Shown here: piece by piece, positions 35,851 through 45,128 of the stretch
How positions within the stretch are numbered: the first letter of the stretch is position 1
Layout: each line of letters starts with the position of its first letter
Origin: Planctomycetota bacterium
Lineage (GTDB): Bacteria > Planctomycetota > Phycisphaerae > Phycisphaerales > SM1A02
DNA: 64,000 nt
Reading direction: 5' to 3'
NCBI GenBank assembly: GCA_022574595.1
Contig: JACZRS010000017.1
Span: 1-64,000, forward strand
Program-made: the position numbers and the translations under genes
Notes under the pieces: model-generated
The model's input: only the letters and a program-made list of their open reading frames with translations
Databases searched by the model: none
Told to the model about the DNA's origin: nothing

Positions 35851-37698
35851 ATGTTCAGGTTTCTACGTAAGTACAACAAGTACATTCTCGCAGTCTTCGG
35901 AACACTGCTTCTTATTACATTCCTTGTTCCCTATGCGATTACACGAATCGGCCAAGCTAGCTCCAATCGTGGATTTAAGTGGGCGACTATTGTTGGCCCG
36001 GACGGTGAAGAAACCCTTAAAAGCATTGTCCTAGATCAAGCTCGAAATGAGTTGCAATATCTTCAGAATGATCAACTATCGGTTGGAACCTTTGGCATAA
36101 TGGACGACGCTGTTCATTGGTATCTACTGGTTAGAGAAGCAGAAGAAGCCATAGGCAATATTGCGCCAGCCTCCTTGGGGCCAATACCAACTAATAACCC
36201 AGACCCTGGGTTTTCTGCCAGAACTTATGCCAAATTTGCAGCTGTCAACACCTTAATACAGCTACACCTCGATGGGACTCCGTTTGCTCTTTCGGGAAAA
36301 GAATCTGGCCGACTCTCCGATCGTAGAATCAAACACTTGGCAAAAGAAAAGTATCACAGTGTTTTAACACAAATGGTAATGATCAAAGCAGCTGCGCCTG
36401 AGCAGGCTGGAACATTTAGTGATACTGTTCTTCAAGAGCAACTTGATAAGTATGCGGATAAATTACCTGGTGAAGGTGATATGGGGTTTGGCTATCGGCT
36501 TCCAAACAGACTCAAATTGGAATGGCTGGAAGTTTCCGTAGACAGCGTAACAGAGATGATCAAAGCCAGCGACGCCCTTAATGCTGTTGATCTGCGTAAG
36601 CATTGGCTTAAGAAATATCTTATCTTTGGTTCGCCCCAGGCCAATGCTGAAGTTCCTCAGGATGTTTATGATGACTTACTGTTAACTCTAACTCAGGCAA
36701 AGTTAAAGGAGATTTCAAGGTTCGGCCATAACCAACTGCGTAGGAAACAACGAAGTAGCTTAGACAAAAAAGACGGAGCATTTGTTCTGCCAGAAGATTG
36801 GCAAGGATTGAACTTTGTTGATCTCGCTGTGAATATTCAAAACGACTTTGGCGTAACGTTACCCGCCTATCACGCAGCGGGGAGCAGTTGGCTTTGGACT
36901 GAAGAACTTAAGGATCTCAAAGGTATAGGCCAGGCAACCACCTCGCGGTTCGGCGAAATTCCAATGGCTTTGAGCGATCTGGTTGCATCTGTGCGCGAGT
37001 TTAACCCTGAATCGACTGTACCCATTCAAAGCCAAATTGCCGGGCCACCTCTAAGTGATTTTAATGGCAGTGTCTACTTCTTCCGAATTACCGCTGTTGA
37101 CCCATCCAGGCCTCCTCACTCACTAGATGAAGTTAAGGATGCGGTCATAGCGGATCTTGGACGAATTTTAGAATACGACCTTCTTGCCCAATCAAAGGAT
37201 GCGGTAGAGCAATTAGCTAGGGATGAAGGACTATTGGCTGTAGCTATTGAGCACAATACAGTAGTTGGTCAACTACAGAATTTGCGTATCGGTTCTAATA
37301 TTATTCTGCCAGAGATAGGTAGCAATGAAGATATAATTAAAACTATCATCGACCGAGCAAGGGCTTTTCCGATGGATGTCGCGTTTGATGAACTATCAGA
37401 TGATCAGAAAACGTTTGTGTTACCGGTCGATGACAGCCTGGTGTTATTAGTTGTTCAGTTAATAAGTCAATCCCCACTCACCGAATCAACTTATAGCAAC
37501 CTCGCTCGTTTTGGAGTATTCCAAAGCTCTGTGCTTGAACAAAATAGCGACATGCCCACCCTTACCGAGCAGATCTCCCAAGCTTTTTCATTAGAGGCCT
37601 TGACCGCCAGGTATAAATTCAAAATATTAACGGTCGCACCAACGACTCGTCCAGATGATACATTGCCAGATAATGACAAAATTACAGATGATAAGTAG
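35851..37698 (+). CDS. PpiD/SurA-like membrane-anchored protein without clear rotamase domain
   Basis: A 615-residue protein with one N-terminal span (YILAVFGTLLLITFLVPYAI) placed as in PpiD, then a long periplasmic part. Helical N-terminal chaperone-like segments (VLTQMVMIKAAAPEQAGTFSD) and a C-terminal segment (PPHSLDEVKDAVIADLGRILEYDLLAQ) resemble the parvulin-chaperone shell. I do not see a convincing parvulin catalytic core between them. The role is probably envelope protein folding or quality control, by analogy. It begins ten bases after rpsD. Confidence 0.55.
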   Translation: MFRFLRKYNKYILAVFGTLLLITFLVPYAITRIGQASSNRGFKWATIVGPDGEETLKSIVLDQARNELQYLQNDQLSVGTFGIMDDAVHWYLLVREAEEAIGNIAPASLGPIPTNNPDPGFSARTYAKFAAVNTLIQLHLDGTPFALSGKESGRLSDRRIKHLAKEKYHSVLTQMVMIKAAAPEQAGTFSDTVLQEQLDKYADKLPGEGDMGFGYRLPNRLKLEWLEVSVDSVTEMIKASDALNAVDLRKHWLKKYLIFGSPQANAEVPQDVYDDLLLTLTQAKLKEISRFGHNQLRRKQRSSLDKKDGAFVLPEDWQGLNFVDLAVNIQNDFGVTLPAYHAAGSSWLWTEELKDLKGIGQATTSRFGEIPMALSDLVASVREFNPESTVPIQSQIAGPPLSDFNGSVYFFRITAVDPSRPPHSLDEVKDAVIADLGRILEYDLLAQSKDAVEQLARDEGLLAVAIEHNTVVGQLQNLRIGSNIILPEIGSNEDIIKTIIDRARAFPMDVAFDELSDDQKTFVLPVDDSLVLLVVQLISQSPLTESTYSNLARFGVFQSSVLEQNSDMPTLTEQISQAFSLEALTARYKFKILTVAPTTRPDDTLPDNDKITDDK

Positions 37699-37713
37699 AC
37701 GGTTGATCCTGTC

Positions 37714-38139
37714 TTAGCTCACACTTGAGCCGGGCCTGGCTGGCCTATCAACACCAAGTACAATGACATCTTCCTGCTCAACTGCGTTTTCCTCTGCGCC
37801 GGGCGCTTTACTACTTGCAGCCAGGATCATGCCTTCACTCATCTCACCTCTTATCTTGCGCGGCTTGAGGTTGGCAACTATCACAACTTGCTTGCCAATT
37901 AATTCCTCAGGTTCATACCAAGCCTTGATGCCTGCACAAACCTGACGGCCTGCCAGAGAACCATCATCTAGCTGCACCTTCAACAAACGATCCGCATTGG
38001 GGTGAACCTCTGCATGGGTTATGGTAGCAACACGCAGATCTAGCTTTAAAAAGTCGTCGTAAGTGATCTGCGGCTTGCTTTGCTCAGAAGCTGCGGGTTC
38101 GGTTGGAGTTGTTTCAATTGTTGTGGGCTCATCAGACAT
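37714..38139 (-). CDS. tRNA-binding OB-fold protein (CsaA / MetRS C-terminal type)
   Basis: A 141-residue protein with an acidic, flexible N terminus, then a complete tRNA-binding domain: [70 protein letters not shown]. This unit is found at the C terminus of methionyl-tRNA synthetase, as free CsaA, or in Arc1p-like proteins. As a free protein it may serve as a trans-acting tRNA-binding partner of a synthetase. ileS lies about 1.1 kb away on the same strand. Confidence 0.85.
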   Translation of the reverse strand: MSDEPTTIETTPTEPAASEQSKPQITYDDFLKLDLRVATITHAEVHPNADRLLKVQLDDGSLAGRQVCAGIKAWYEPEELIGKQVVIVANLKPRKIRGEMSEGMILAASSKAPGAEENAVEQEDVIVLGVDRPARPGSSVS

Positions 38140-38270
38140 CAGTCAAGTCTCCTGGTACTAATTGCAATAATGCATCGTAGCCCAAGGTTGAGCTTATAGC
38201 TAAAATCCTCACATTATCCTTGTCAATAGATACGATTAGGGACTACGCTAAGTTTATTGGAGGTCATCAA

Positions 38271-39188
38271 ATGAAAAAAACCCATACATTATGCCGACCC
38301 TTGGCAATTACTTATAGCCGCGTATTGGCAATTGCAGTTGTAATTGCGTTCATTTTCTTATCGCAAACTCAAGCAACATCCAGCCAGGCAAGCTGGCGCA
38401 ACGATCCAGCCTGGCACTCGGGAAAAGCTGAGTGGGCGCTCTATGAGGCCCAGCGAGTGGTCTATGGCAAAACTCGTAACTATGAAGCAACAATCTTCAC
38501 CAACAAACAGCATATGGATCCCAAAACAACTACCAAGGCAATGAATTGGCATGATCCTGATTCAATCGAGGTTTTCAAACACAATATCAGTGAAATATTT
38601 CCAACGGAAAATTATCCATACCGAATGCTAACAACAAGTTTCATTCGCACGGACAATTTTCAACCATACAAACTCACTGCATCCTCTCAGGAAGATTGTG
38701 GCTCAAGCTTTAGGAATTTTATAACCACACAAGAGAACCAATTGAAAGTAGATCAGTTCTGCTACTTCCCAGACACCGGCCACTCCCAACAAACAATAGA
38801 TACATCAAAAGGTATTGCGTTTCACAATGCCCTCTCATTAACACTTCGCGACTTTCCTTTTGGTGTGATTTTTATTAAGCAACCTGAACTAAACTTAATT
38901 CCCGATCAGAGGAAGAATACGAAAACTAAAACTTCGCCGGTTAAAGCTACGATTACCGACTTAGGTGAGGAAGAAATCACAGTTCCCTACGGCAAACTAA
39001 ACACACACCACCTGCGCATCGATCATGCAGAAGATGGCGGGGAAACCGAAAGTCACTTTTGGTTCGCAGCCGATCCTAAATTGTTAAACGTAATGGTGCA
39101 ATACCAAGGCCCCTACGGTATTAATTACAAACTGAAAAACCACGGCTGGTGGGCCTATTGGGATCGCAGTAATAAGAAACCTGATTGA
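38271..39188 (+). CDS. Exported hypothetical protein (DUF3108-like)
   Basis: A 305-residue protein. ATG at 38271 follows GGAGG by seven bases and gives a signal peptide (YSRVLAIAVVIAFIFLSQTQA). The mature part is beta-rich. The C-terminal stretch (EEEITVPYGKLNTHHLRID, ESHFWFAADPKLLNVMVQY) resembles the end of DUF3108-type periplasmic proteins, in which a substrate-like side is compared with 'vw.a.d..rlpv'. No enzymatic motif is seen. It converges with ileS across palindromic repeat copy B. Confidence 0.55.
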   Translation: MKKTHTLCRPLAITYSRVLAIAVVIAFIFLSQTQATSSQASWRNDPAWHSGKAEWALYEAQRVVYGKTRNYEATIFTNKQHMDPKTTTKAMNWHDPDSIEVFKHNISEIFPTENYPYRMLTTSFIRTDNFQPYKLTASSQEDCGSSFRNFITTQENQLKVDQFCYFPDTGHSQQTIDTSKGIAFHNALSLTLRDFPFGVIFIKQPELNLIPDQRKNTKTKTSPVKATITDLGEEEITVPYGKLNTHHLRIDHAEDGGETESHFWFAADPKLLNVMVQYQGPYGINYKLKNHGWWAYWDRSNKKPD

Positions 39189-39210
39189 CACTCATGGATA
39201 AAAATATAAT

Positions 39211-39250
39211 TCCCCCCCGACGCCTATGGATAGCAATCCATAGGGTTCTT
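39211..39250. repeat. Palindromic element copy B, between convergent genes
   Basis: The stem is CCTATGGAT/ATCCATAGG around AGCA (39223-39244), preceded by CCCCCCCGACG and followed by GTTCTT. This is the reverse complement of the layout in copies A and C. The stem differs from copy C by one C-G to T-A pair change with pairing kept. Confidence 0.8.
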
Positions 39251-39280
39251 CACAAATAACAATTTGCATCAAAAACTAAA

Positions 39281-42130
39281 TCAACCAATAGCTTCCGCAC
39301 ACCTATCACATAATGCTGCACTATCTGCGCGTTGTTTAACATCGACAACCGCCTGCCAACATCGATCGCACTTAGCCTCTTGACGCAGATCATTAACTGA
39401 TATCTCGCCTGTTTCTACGAACTTAATGCGCGACACGCCCAGCATATCTGCAAGGTCAGCAACAAAACGCTTAAGCGTGCCATCACTATCAACCAATACA
39501 ATCTCTGCATCCAACGGATTGTCAATGCCTCTAGCTTTCGCTTCTTCTAAGGCTTTTAGTGCTTTCTCACGAACCTCAAGCACACTCGCCCAAGCCTCAT
39601 CAAGCTGAATCGGCATCTTAAAATCTAGAAACTGTTCTAGATGAACACAAGATTCGTCATCAGCCTGGCTTTTATGCAAACACTTAAAAGCTTCATCTGC
39701 GCTGTGTGGCAGAATCGGTGCTAGCAATCTGCTTAATAAATCAACTAAATCCCACATTACCGTCTGTGTCTGTCGTCGCCTTGCTGAATCAGCTCTATCA
39801 CAGTAGAGTCGATCCTTAACCGCAGCACAGTAAAAAGCCGAAAGCGTATCGTTACAAAAATCATATATGGCTATGTGGGCTTTACGAAACTCGTAAGTTT
39901 CATAATACTCCAGGACTTGTCTTTGAAGTTTCTCAGCTTCACCAAGAATATACGCATCAATTGAACTTGGACTTATCGCTTGTAGATCTTCACACATACC
40001 ATCACTGCACTCAGCAGTTGTTGGCTGAAAGTCGTTTATATTGCTAAGCAGGAATCGCAGTGTGTTACGAACTTTGCGATAGCTTTCACCCGCTTGATCG
40101 AAAAATGCCACATCCATCTTGATATCGTTTTCGTAAGCTGCACTACTCACCCACCACCTGCACACATCCGCTCCATGCGCTTTTAACAAGTCCTCAACAT
40201 CAATGGTGTTACCCACGCTTTTGGACATTTTTTTCCCGTCTTTATCAACGGTAAAGCCATGCGTTACAACAGTCTTAAAGGGCGAATGACCCGTTACGCC
40301 AAGCGATGGCAGCAAAGAAGTCTGGAACCAACCTCGATGTTGATCCGAGCCTTCCAGATAAAGATCAATGGGAAAACCAAGCTCACGCTGACGCATTACC
40401 GCATTCCAAGATGAACCCGATTCAAACCACACATCGAAAATATCATACGCCTTTTTGAGCTGTGAATAGTTTAAGTTGCGCGCCCAATCAGGAGCTTTGG
40501 GATCATTTGCAGCATCGTAATCTGCTAATAATGTTGCAGGCTCTTCAGTAAACCATGCATCCGAGCCTTTTTCGCCTATGACCTTTGCAACTGCCAACAC
40601 GCTTTGTGCGGTTAAAAGAACTTCGCCATCTTCATTTATAAATGCGGGTATAGGTAAGCCCCAGCTGCGCTGTCTGGAGATGCACCAATCCGGGCGCGAC
40701 TCCAGCATGCCGAGCATGCGCTTTTGTCCCCATTGTGGGATGAATTTGATTTCATTTTCAGCTGCGTTTATTGCCATGTCGCGCAGGCTCTTATTACTCT
40801 TACTGCCAGACCGATCCACACCAATAAACCATTGTTCGGTGGCGCGGAATATCACAGGCGTTTTTGAACGCCAATCGTGTGGATAGCTATGTGTGAATTT
40901 ATGATCGTAAAACAAATGCCCACTGCTGCGCAGATGCTCCGTGATCTTCTGGTTAGCGTCCCAGATCGACATGCCTTTTATCCATTGGGGAACAGTATCA
41001 TCGTATGTTCCATCACCTTGGACCGGGCAATATATATCAAGCCCTTCGCGCAAACCTGTTTGATAATCATCCGAGCCGTGGCCTGGGGCTGTGTGCACCA
41101 AACCCGTACCATCTTCAAGCGTTACGTAGTCCGCTTGAACAACTGGGCTAACTCGATCACAAAATGGATGCTGGTATTGCAGGCCAATCAGATCGCGGCC
41201 ACCTGTTTCCGCTATTTTTTCAACTGAATCTGCGTTAGCTTTACTAGTAACCGCTTCAACAAGATCGGATGCCAACACCGTCAGATTGCCATCCACCTTG
41301 ACCAGGCTGTAGCGAAATCTTTCATGCACCGCAATTGCAAGATTAGCGGGCAAAGTCCAAGGCGTAGTGGTCCAGATCATCAGCGAAGGCGTTTGATCAA
41401 GTTCAACGCCAAATACCTTAGCTACTTTTTCCCGGTCCGCAAACTCAAAATCTACATATACCGAGGTATCTTCTTTATCTTCATATTCAAGTTCCGCTTC
41501 GGCTAATGCGGTCTCGTTTGCGATCGACCAATGCACCGGTTTTAGATCGCGATAAACCAGATCCTGCTCCACAAGCTCCGCAAAAACTTCAAGCACTGCC
41601 TTTTCATAATCAGGCGTCATGGTTAAATAAGGATGCTCATAGTCCGCAAGTGTGAGCAAACGCTTCATCTGCTCTGTTTGGAGTTTTTGAAACTTAGCTG
41701 CGGACTTGGCGCACTCTCTGCGGATGGCCATGCGCCGATGATCTTCACTTAGATCGTTTAACTTTTTGATCTTGCCCGATTCGACGAGGCCGGCCATGAC
41801 CATGTGTTCGATGGGTAAGCCGTGGCAGTCCCAACCAGGAACATAATCACAACGCTTACCACTCATTATTCTTGTGCGCACCACAAGATCTTTTAGAACC
41901 TTGTTAAGCAAATGCCCAGTATGCATCAAGCCATTGGCATAGGGCGGCCCATCATGAAACACAAACGGCTCAGCATCTTGGCGATTAGCTTGAACCTGCT
42001 CATAAAGCTTCATCTTATGCCAACGCTTAAGCGATTTAGACTCATTCTGCGTGAGATTTGCACGCATGGGAAAGTCGGTCTTGGGCAGGTTAAGGGTTTT
42101 TTTATAGTTGGTTTTAGTAGTTTCAGGCAT
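39281..42130 (-). CDS. ileS: Isoleucyl-tRNA synthetase
   Basis: A 949-residue class Ia synthetase. The HIGH-like motif is in PPYANGLMHTGH (about 61-72). The CP1 editing domain includes IWTTTPWTLPANLA and GTGLVHTAPGHGSDD. KMSKS is in KDGKKMSKSVGN (about 625-637). The C-terminal zinc knuckle pair CDRC...CDRC closes the protein, as in bacterial (type I) enzymes. Length and order are normal. The leader region holds 7-bp-period repeats rather than any T-box that I can see. Confidence 0.96.
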   Translation of the reverse strand: MPETTKTNYKKTLNLPKTDFPMRANLTQNESKSLKRWHKMKLYEQVQANRQDAEPFVFHDGPPYANGLMHTGHLLNKVLKDLVVRTRIMSGKRCDYVPGWDCHGLPIEHMVMAGLVESGKIKKLNDLSEDHRRMAIRRECAKSAAKFQKLQTEQMKRLLTLADYEHPYLTMTPDYEKAVLEVFAELVEQDLVYRDLKPVHWSIANETALAEAELEYEDKEDTSVYVDFEFADREKVAKVFGVELDQTPSLMIWTTTPWTLPANLAIAVHERFRYSLVKVDGNLTVLASDLVEAVTSKANADSVEKIAETGGRDLIGLQYQHPFCDRVSPVVQADYVTLEDGTGLVHTAPGHGSDDYQTGLREGLDIYCPVQGDGTYDDTVPQWIKGMSIWDANQKITEHLRSSGHLFYDHKFTHSYPHDWRSKTPVIFRATEQWFIGVDRSGSKSNKSLRDMAINAAENEIKFIPQWGQKRMLGMLESRPDWCISRQRSWGLPIPAFINEDGEVLLTAQSVLAVAKVIGEKGSDAWFTEEPATLLADYDAANDPKAPDWARNLNYSQLKKAYDIFDVWFESGSSWNAVMRQRELGFPIDLYLEGSDQHRGWFQTSLLPSLGVTGHSPFKTVVTHGFTVDKDGKKMSKSVGNTIDVEDLLKAHGADVCRWWVSSAAYENDIKMDVAFFDQAGESYRKVRNTLRFLLSNINDFQPTTAECSDGMCEDLQAISPSSIDAYILGEAEKLQRQVLEYYETYEFRKAHIAIYDFCNDTLSAFYCAAVKDRLYCDRADSARRRQTQTVMWDLVDLLSRLLAPILPHSADEAFKCLHKSQADDESCVHLEQFLDFKMPIQLDEAWASVLEVREKALKALEEAKARGIDNPLDAEIVLVDSDGTLKRFVADLADMLGVSRIKFVETGEISVNDLRQEAKCDRCWQAVVDVKQRADSAALCDRCAEAIG

Positions 42131-42136
42131 GGTGAA

Positions 42137-42178
42137 AGGAGTCAGGTTTCAGGAGTCAGGTTTCAGGAGTCAGGTTGC
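42137..42178. repeat. 7-bp-period repeat (AGGAGTC/AGGTTTC) in the ileS leader
   Basis: Six heptamers alternate AGGAGTC and AGGTTTC with the last one diverged, directly before the ileS start on the minus strand. This is the cleanest of the heptamer arrays. Confidence 0.8.
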
Positions 42179-42289
42179 TTGTAATCCGCCTATGGCGGGA
42201 GTCAGGGAAGATAAAGAGGGTGAATCTAAACGGTTAATATCGTCGTGGTAAAGCAATTTTCTCAAGCATCATAGCTGAGGAAGAGAGAT

Positions 42290-42317
42290 GAGTCTTGAGT
42301 CTTGAGGGATGAGGGAT
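42290..42317. repeat. 7-bp-period repeat (GAGTCTT, GAGGGAT)
   Basis: Two GAGTCTT units followed by two GAGGGAT units, next to the stop of the zinc-ribbon membrane protein gene. Confidence 0.7.
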
Positions 42318-42321
42318 TGAG

Positions 42322-42957
42322 CTAGAACTCTTTACCGCACTCGGGACAGCGTCGTTCGGGTAGGCCTTTTAGAAAGTACCCACATTCCACACAGTTTGGA
42401 GAATCAGGCCTGGGAAATGTACGCTTCACTTCGAGGACAGCTCCAATGCAAAGAACTATACCTCCAAGCAGCATAATGAGTAACCACCATGGCGATCCGA
42501 GAAATCTAAAAACTGGTGAGAAAACCCAGGGTGGTACAGTCTTAGACATCGCAACATCGTTATGTTGTGCGCAAACCAACATGAAAGCCACTGACCAGAT
42601 AAACACCGGCAATATGAAGCATGTTGGTGCAAGCGCAATGGTTCGGCATCCTGCTGCCAAGCGCTTGCTATAAATTTCATTGAATATAACAACAAAAAAA
42701 ATGATCAAGGGTGTAGAAATGAGAACTATGAATGGGGCGCCCAGAAAAACTCTTTTTGCGCACTCAAGAAGATATGACCAAAATCTTAGATGTGGCTCAC
42801 CTACACTAATAAAGCCTGGCATGAGAATCGCTGTGACAGCAAATGCACTTACAACTGCTCCAAAGACAATAGCTAATGCATTTGAAGTCCGTATCGCAAC
42901 TTGTGCCAAAGATTTTGGCGACCAGATCAAACGCAAGATCAACAGCAGATACTGCAT
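42322..42957 (-). CDS. Multi-span membrane protein with C-terminal zinc ribbon
   Basis: A 211-residue protein with about four predicted membrane helices (AIVFGAVVSAFAVTAILM, FIVLISTPLIIFFVVIF, TCFILPVFIWSVAFMLV, WWLLIMLLGGIVLCIGAVL). It ends in CVECGYFLKGLPERRCPECG. The tail is the same ribbon type as in the two proteins at 23.4-24.3 kb, on a different membrane scaffold. Function unknown. It is transcribed toward ileS. Confidence 0.65.
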   Translation of the reverse strand: MQYLLLILRLIWSPKSLAQVAIRTSNALAIVFGAVVSAFAVTAILMPGFISVGEPHLRFWSYLLECAKRVFLGAPFIVLISTPLIIFFVVIFNEIYSKRLAAGCRTIALAPTCFILPVFIWSVAFMLVCAQHNDVAMSKTVPPWVFSPVFRFLGSPWWLLIMLLGGIVLCIGAVLEVKRTFPRPDSPNCVECGYFLKGLPERRCPECGKEF

Positions 42958-43041
42958 GATTGATTATATTCGGGGTGTGCGGTCAGGTGAATATTGCGAG
43001 CAGAAAAATCTTCGATAATTTGCGATGTATATTGCGGTGGA

Positions 43042-43480
43042 GAGTGATCGTGACTGCGAGATTCGAGTTTACTAACTCCACGCCAGGGCTTGGCTAATTA
43101 ATAGCAATCGACATGAACTTTCTTCACCCATTCCTAAGAAGAATAGGACAACACCTAAAGAGGCGAACAAACCGAACAAGCCGTTAATTACGTGCCTTAA
43201 TCGCAGTGATCTTTTTTGGGCGGCCATGAGTATGCCAAGCGTCAGCGAATCAAAAGGCTTATGCAATAGGATCATTAAAAACTTGCTGAGCCAACAAATG
43301 CTGCATTATCCTGGCCATGCTGTTCTGCTACAACACTAGCGCACTGTGCAATTCCCGCAATTAAGCTATGTAGGGTAAGTCCAAGCGCAGCACCCGCCCA
43401 GGTTTATGTGTGGCCTTATCCGTTATGACAATCATCTTTATCTACTTCACCGTCTTCGAATCGTCAACCACCATTACCCT
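43042..43480 (-). pseudogene. Decayed ZIP metal-transporter copy
   Basis: It matches the 3' part of the intact ZIP gene at 45129-46007 closely, in the same orientation. For example, the peptide MILLHKPFDSLTLG is shared, as is LRHVINGxFGL. It lacks the 5' half. It has also lost about 125 bases near the 3' end (the junction reads ACTAACTCC then ACGCCAGGG) and carries stops and indels. It is therefore a non-functional duplicate. The match fades toward 43430-43480, so that edge is approximate. The two copies flank the CheX- and AhpD-like genes. Confidence 0.85.
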
Positions 43481-43510
43481 CACGGCACGAACTCTTTGTA
43501 GCCACAACGA

Positions 43511-44014
43511 CTATGCGACTGCCGGCCGATTCGTCTGAGACACAGAGACATTCTGGAAAGACACATCAACGGCAAAGTCGCCATGCGACGAGTGGCAAGG
43601 AATCGAAATACACACGCTGCCGCTAGGCTGCTGAACCGTGTTCCCTTCGCCCATTATGACCGACGGGCGACTGAGACTAACCTGTTTATCTGCGAAATTA
43701 ACCTTGGCACTGCCGGAAATCATGTTCACCAGCTCTCCAACGGCATCGGAGAAGTCGTCACTCTTCCTATCGACCGAAGCCCCAATGAAGGAATTGACGA
43801 TTTTTTCCGCACTTGCTACCGGGAGGCTCAGCACAACTATCCCGTTGACGCCTCCTGTCATACGGATAATGGCGGATACTTCATTGGCCAAATGCGGCAA
43901 TTTACCAGGAACTGGGGCTCCGAAAGTAACTTCAAGCCCCAGCATTGTCTGAAAGACCTTCTTGGTCGCCTCTATAAATGCCGTGACGTAGCTGGGATCG
44001 AACGAACTACTCAT
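43511..44014 (-). CDS. CheX-like chemotaxis phosphatase-family protein
   Basis: A 167-residue alpha/beta protein of the CheC/CheX/FliY type: AFIEATKKVFQTMLG, VSAIIRMTGGVNGIVVLSLP, and the signature DAVGELVNMISGSAK, where E and N are the usual catalytic pair for dephosphorylating CheY-P. It lies outside any chemotaxis cluster. ATG at 44014 is preceded by GGAG; the longer upstream frame adds unrelated residues. Together with flbD at the right end it suggests a motile cell. It might instead act in another two-component pathway. Confidence 0.8.
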   Translation of the reverse strand: MSSSFDPSYVTAFIEATKKVFQTMLGLEVTFGAPVPGKLPHLANEVSAIIRMTGGVNGIVVLSLPVASAEKIVNSFIGASVDRKSDDFSDAVGELVNMISGSAKVNFADKQVSLSRPSVIMGEGNTVQQPSGSVCISIPCHSSHGDFAVDVSFQNVSVSQTNRPAVA

Positions 44015-44193
44015 GCCTACACTCCAGGATGCTGCTAACTTGCACCGCACTGGTCTTAGGCTTCACCGTCGAGAAAAGGATTCTCCCGGCTGTGTCTAGC
44101 AGCCGGGAGTATGCCTGCAGCAGTAGTAGACTGTGTTACGGCCGGATGTCCCCGGACCATACAGGCCGAAGCACTAGGCGGTTTTGAGCACAG

Positions 44194-44751
44194 TTATGTC
44201 ATTGTCGCAACGGGCTGGCCAACCTCCACTTTCGGGAAGTCAAGCTTTGTTTCCGCAATGTGATTGAAGTAGTTGGTGAACATGGTGCTGGCGATGGTGG
44301 CAATGAGCTCCACGATCTCCTCATCGGTGTAGCCGGCTTCGCGAACATGCTCGATCTCTGAATCGTTCACCCAACCACGCTTGGCGATGACGGCGCGGGC
44401 GAATTGCAGGGCGACCTCTACCTTAGGATCGCTTGAAGATCCTACAAGGTTCTCGGTTAGTTCGATCTGAGCCAGACCGAGCGTCTTTCCTGTCGCTGTG
44501 TGGGCTGAAGCGCAGTATTGGCAGCCGTTGGCATTGCTGACCGCCAGCGCAATCTGCTCACGAAATAGAGGGCTGAGGCTGCCGCCGTCAAGTGCCTGGC
44601 CGAAACTCAAATAGGCTTCAAGCGCCGCTGGCGCATGCGCCAAAGTACGGAACACATTGGGTATGGTGCCTGTCTTGTTTTGCACCCCATCAAGGAGCGT
44701 TCTAGTCTTTCCCGTCGCCTCCGTCGGATTGATTGGCTTGATACGAGGCAT
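44194..44751 (-). CDS. AhpD-like alkylhydroperoxidase / carboxymuconolactone decarboxylase-family protein
   Basis: A 185-residue helical protein with the AhpD core: EQIALAVSNANGCQYCASAHT, where C77, C80 and H84 make the CxxCxxxH peroxidase site. The preceding ALEAYLSFGQAL is also typical. Members reduce peroxides with thiol partners. AGGAT precedes the ATG. The gene is visibly more GC-rich than its neighbours and uses more G/C-ending codons, so recent transfer is likely. Confidence 0.85.
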   Translation of the reverse strand: MPRIKPINPTEATGKTRTLLDGVQNKTGTIPNVFRTLAHAPAALEAYLSFGQALDGGSLSPLFREQIALAVSNANGCQYCASAHTATGKTLGLAQIELTENLVGSSSDPKVEVALQFARAVIAKRGWVNDSEIEHVREAGYTDEEIVELIATIASTMFTNYFNHIAETKLDFPKVEVGQPVATMT

Positions 44752-45128
44752 GGTTCTGATCCTTTCGTGTTATCCCCTCCCATGGCGCACGGAGGGGGAA
44801 CTTGGGTTGGTGGCCGCGCCGGCCTGGCCGAGCAGTCATGGCTTCGACGCACACTGAGTACACTAATCGGTAATGTGTAGGCAGATGCTGCAGAAAATGC
44901 GCGTGCAATCAGTGGTCAAACTTGTAAGATTCGAGGTCACCACTCTCGCTAATGAGGGAAATCCCTAATTACCATAGGATAAACCACTAGAGCAGACTGC
45001 CATTGTGTGGATCGATACTGTTCTTGTCGAGTGCTGACGACCTGGATGATCTGCTGGCCTCGTATTGTGGGCGAAAGGACGTGCGGGGTCATTATACGTA
45101 ACTTTATTCAGAAATTTCAGACCCTTAA
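44752..45128. other. Intergenic region, no gene seen
   Basis: The half next to the AhpD-like gene is GC-rich, like that gene, and the other half is AT-richer, so the edge of the transferred segment may lie near 44900-45000. There are no convincing open frames. It should hold the AhpD-like gene's promoter, on the minus strand. Confidence 0.4.

Noticed and set aside
42131-42321. T-box riboswitch in the ileS leader
   Set aside because: The leader consists of 7-bp-period repeats; no specifier loop, T-box consensus or antiterminator was recognised.
43511-44751. CheX and AhpD genes as cargo of a known transposon
   Set aside because: No transposase or terminal inverted repeats were seen at the edges; only the flanking ZIP duplicates suggest recombination.
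44607-44908. Several overlapping open frames around the AhpD-like start
   Set aside because: They are shadow frames in a GC-rich stretch, overlap one another on both strands and have no homology-like features.
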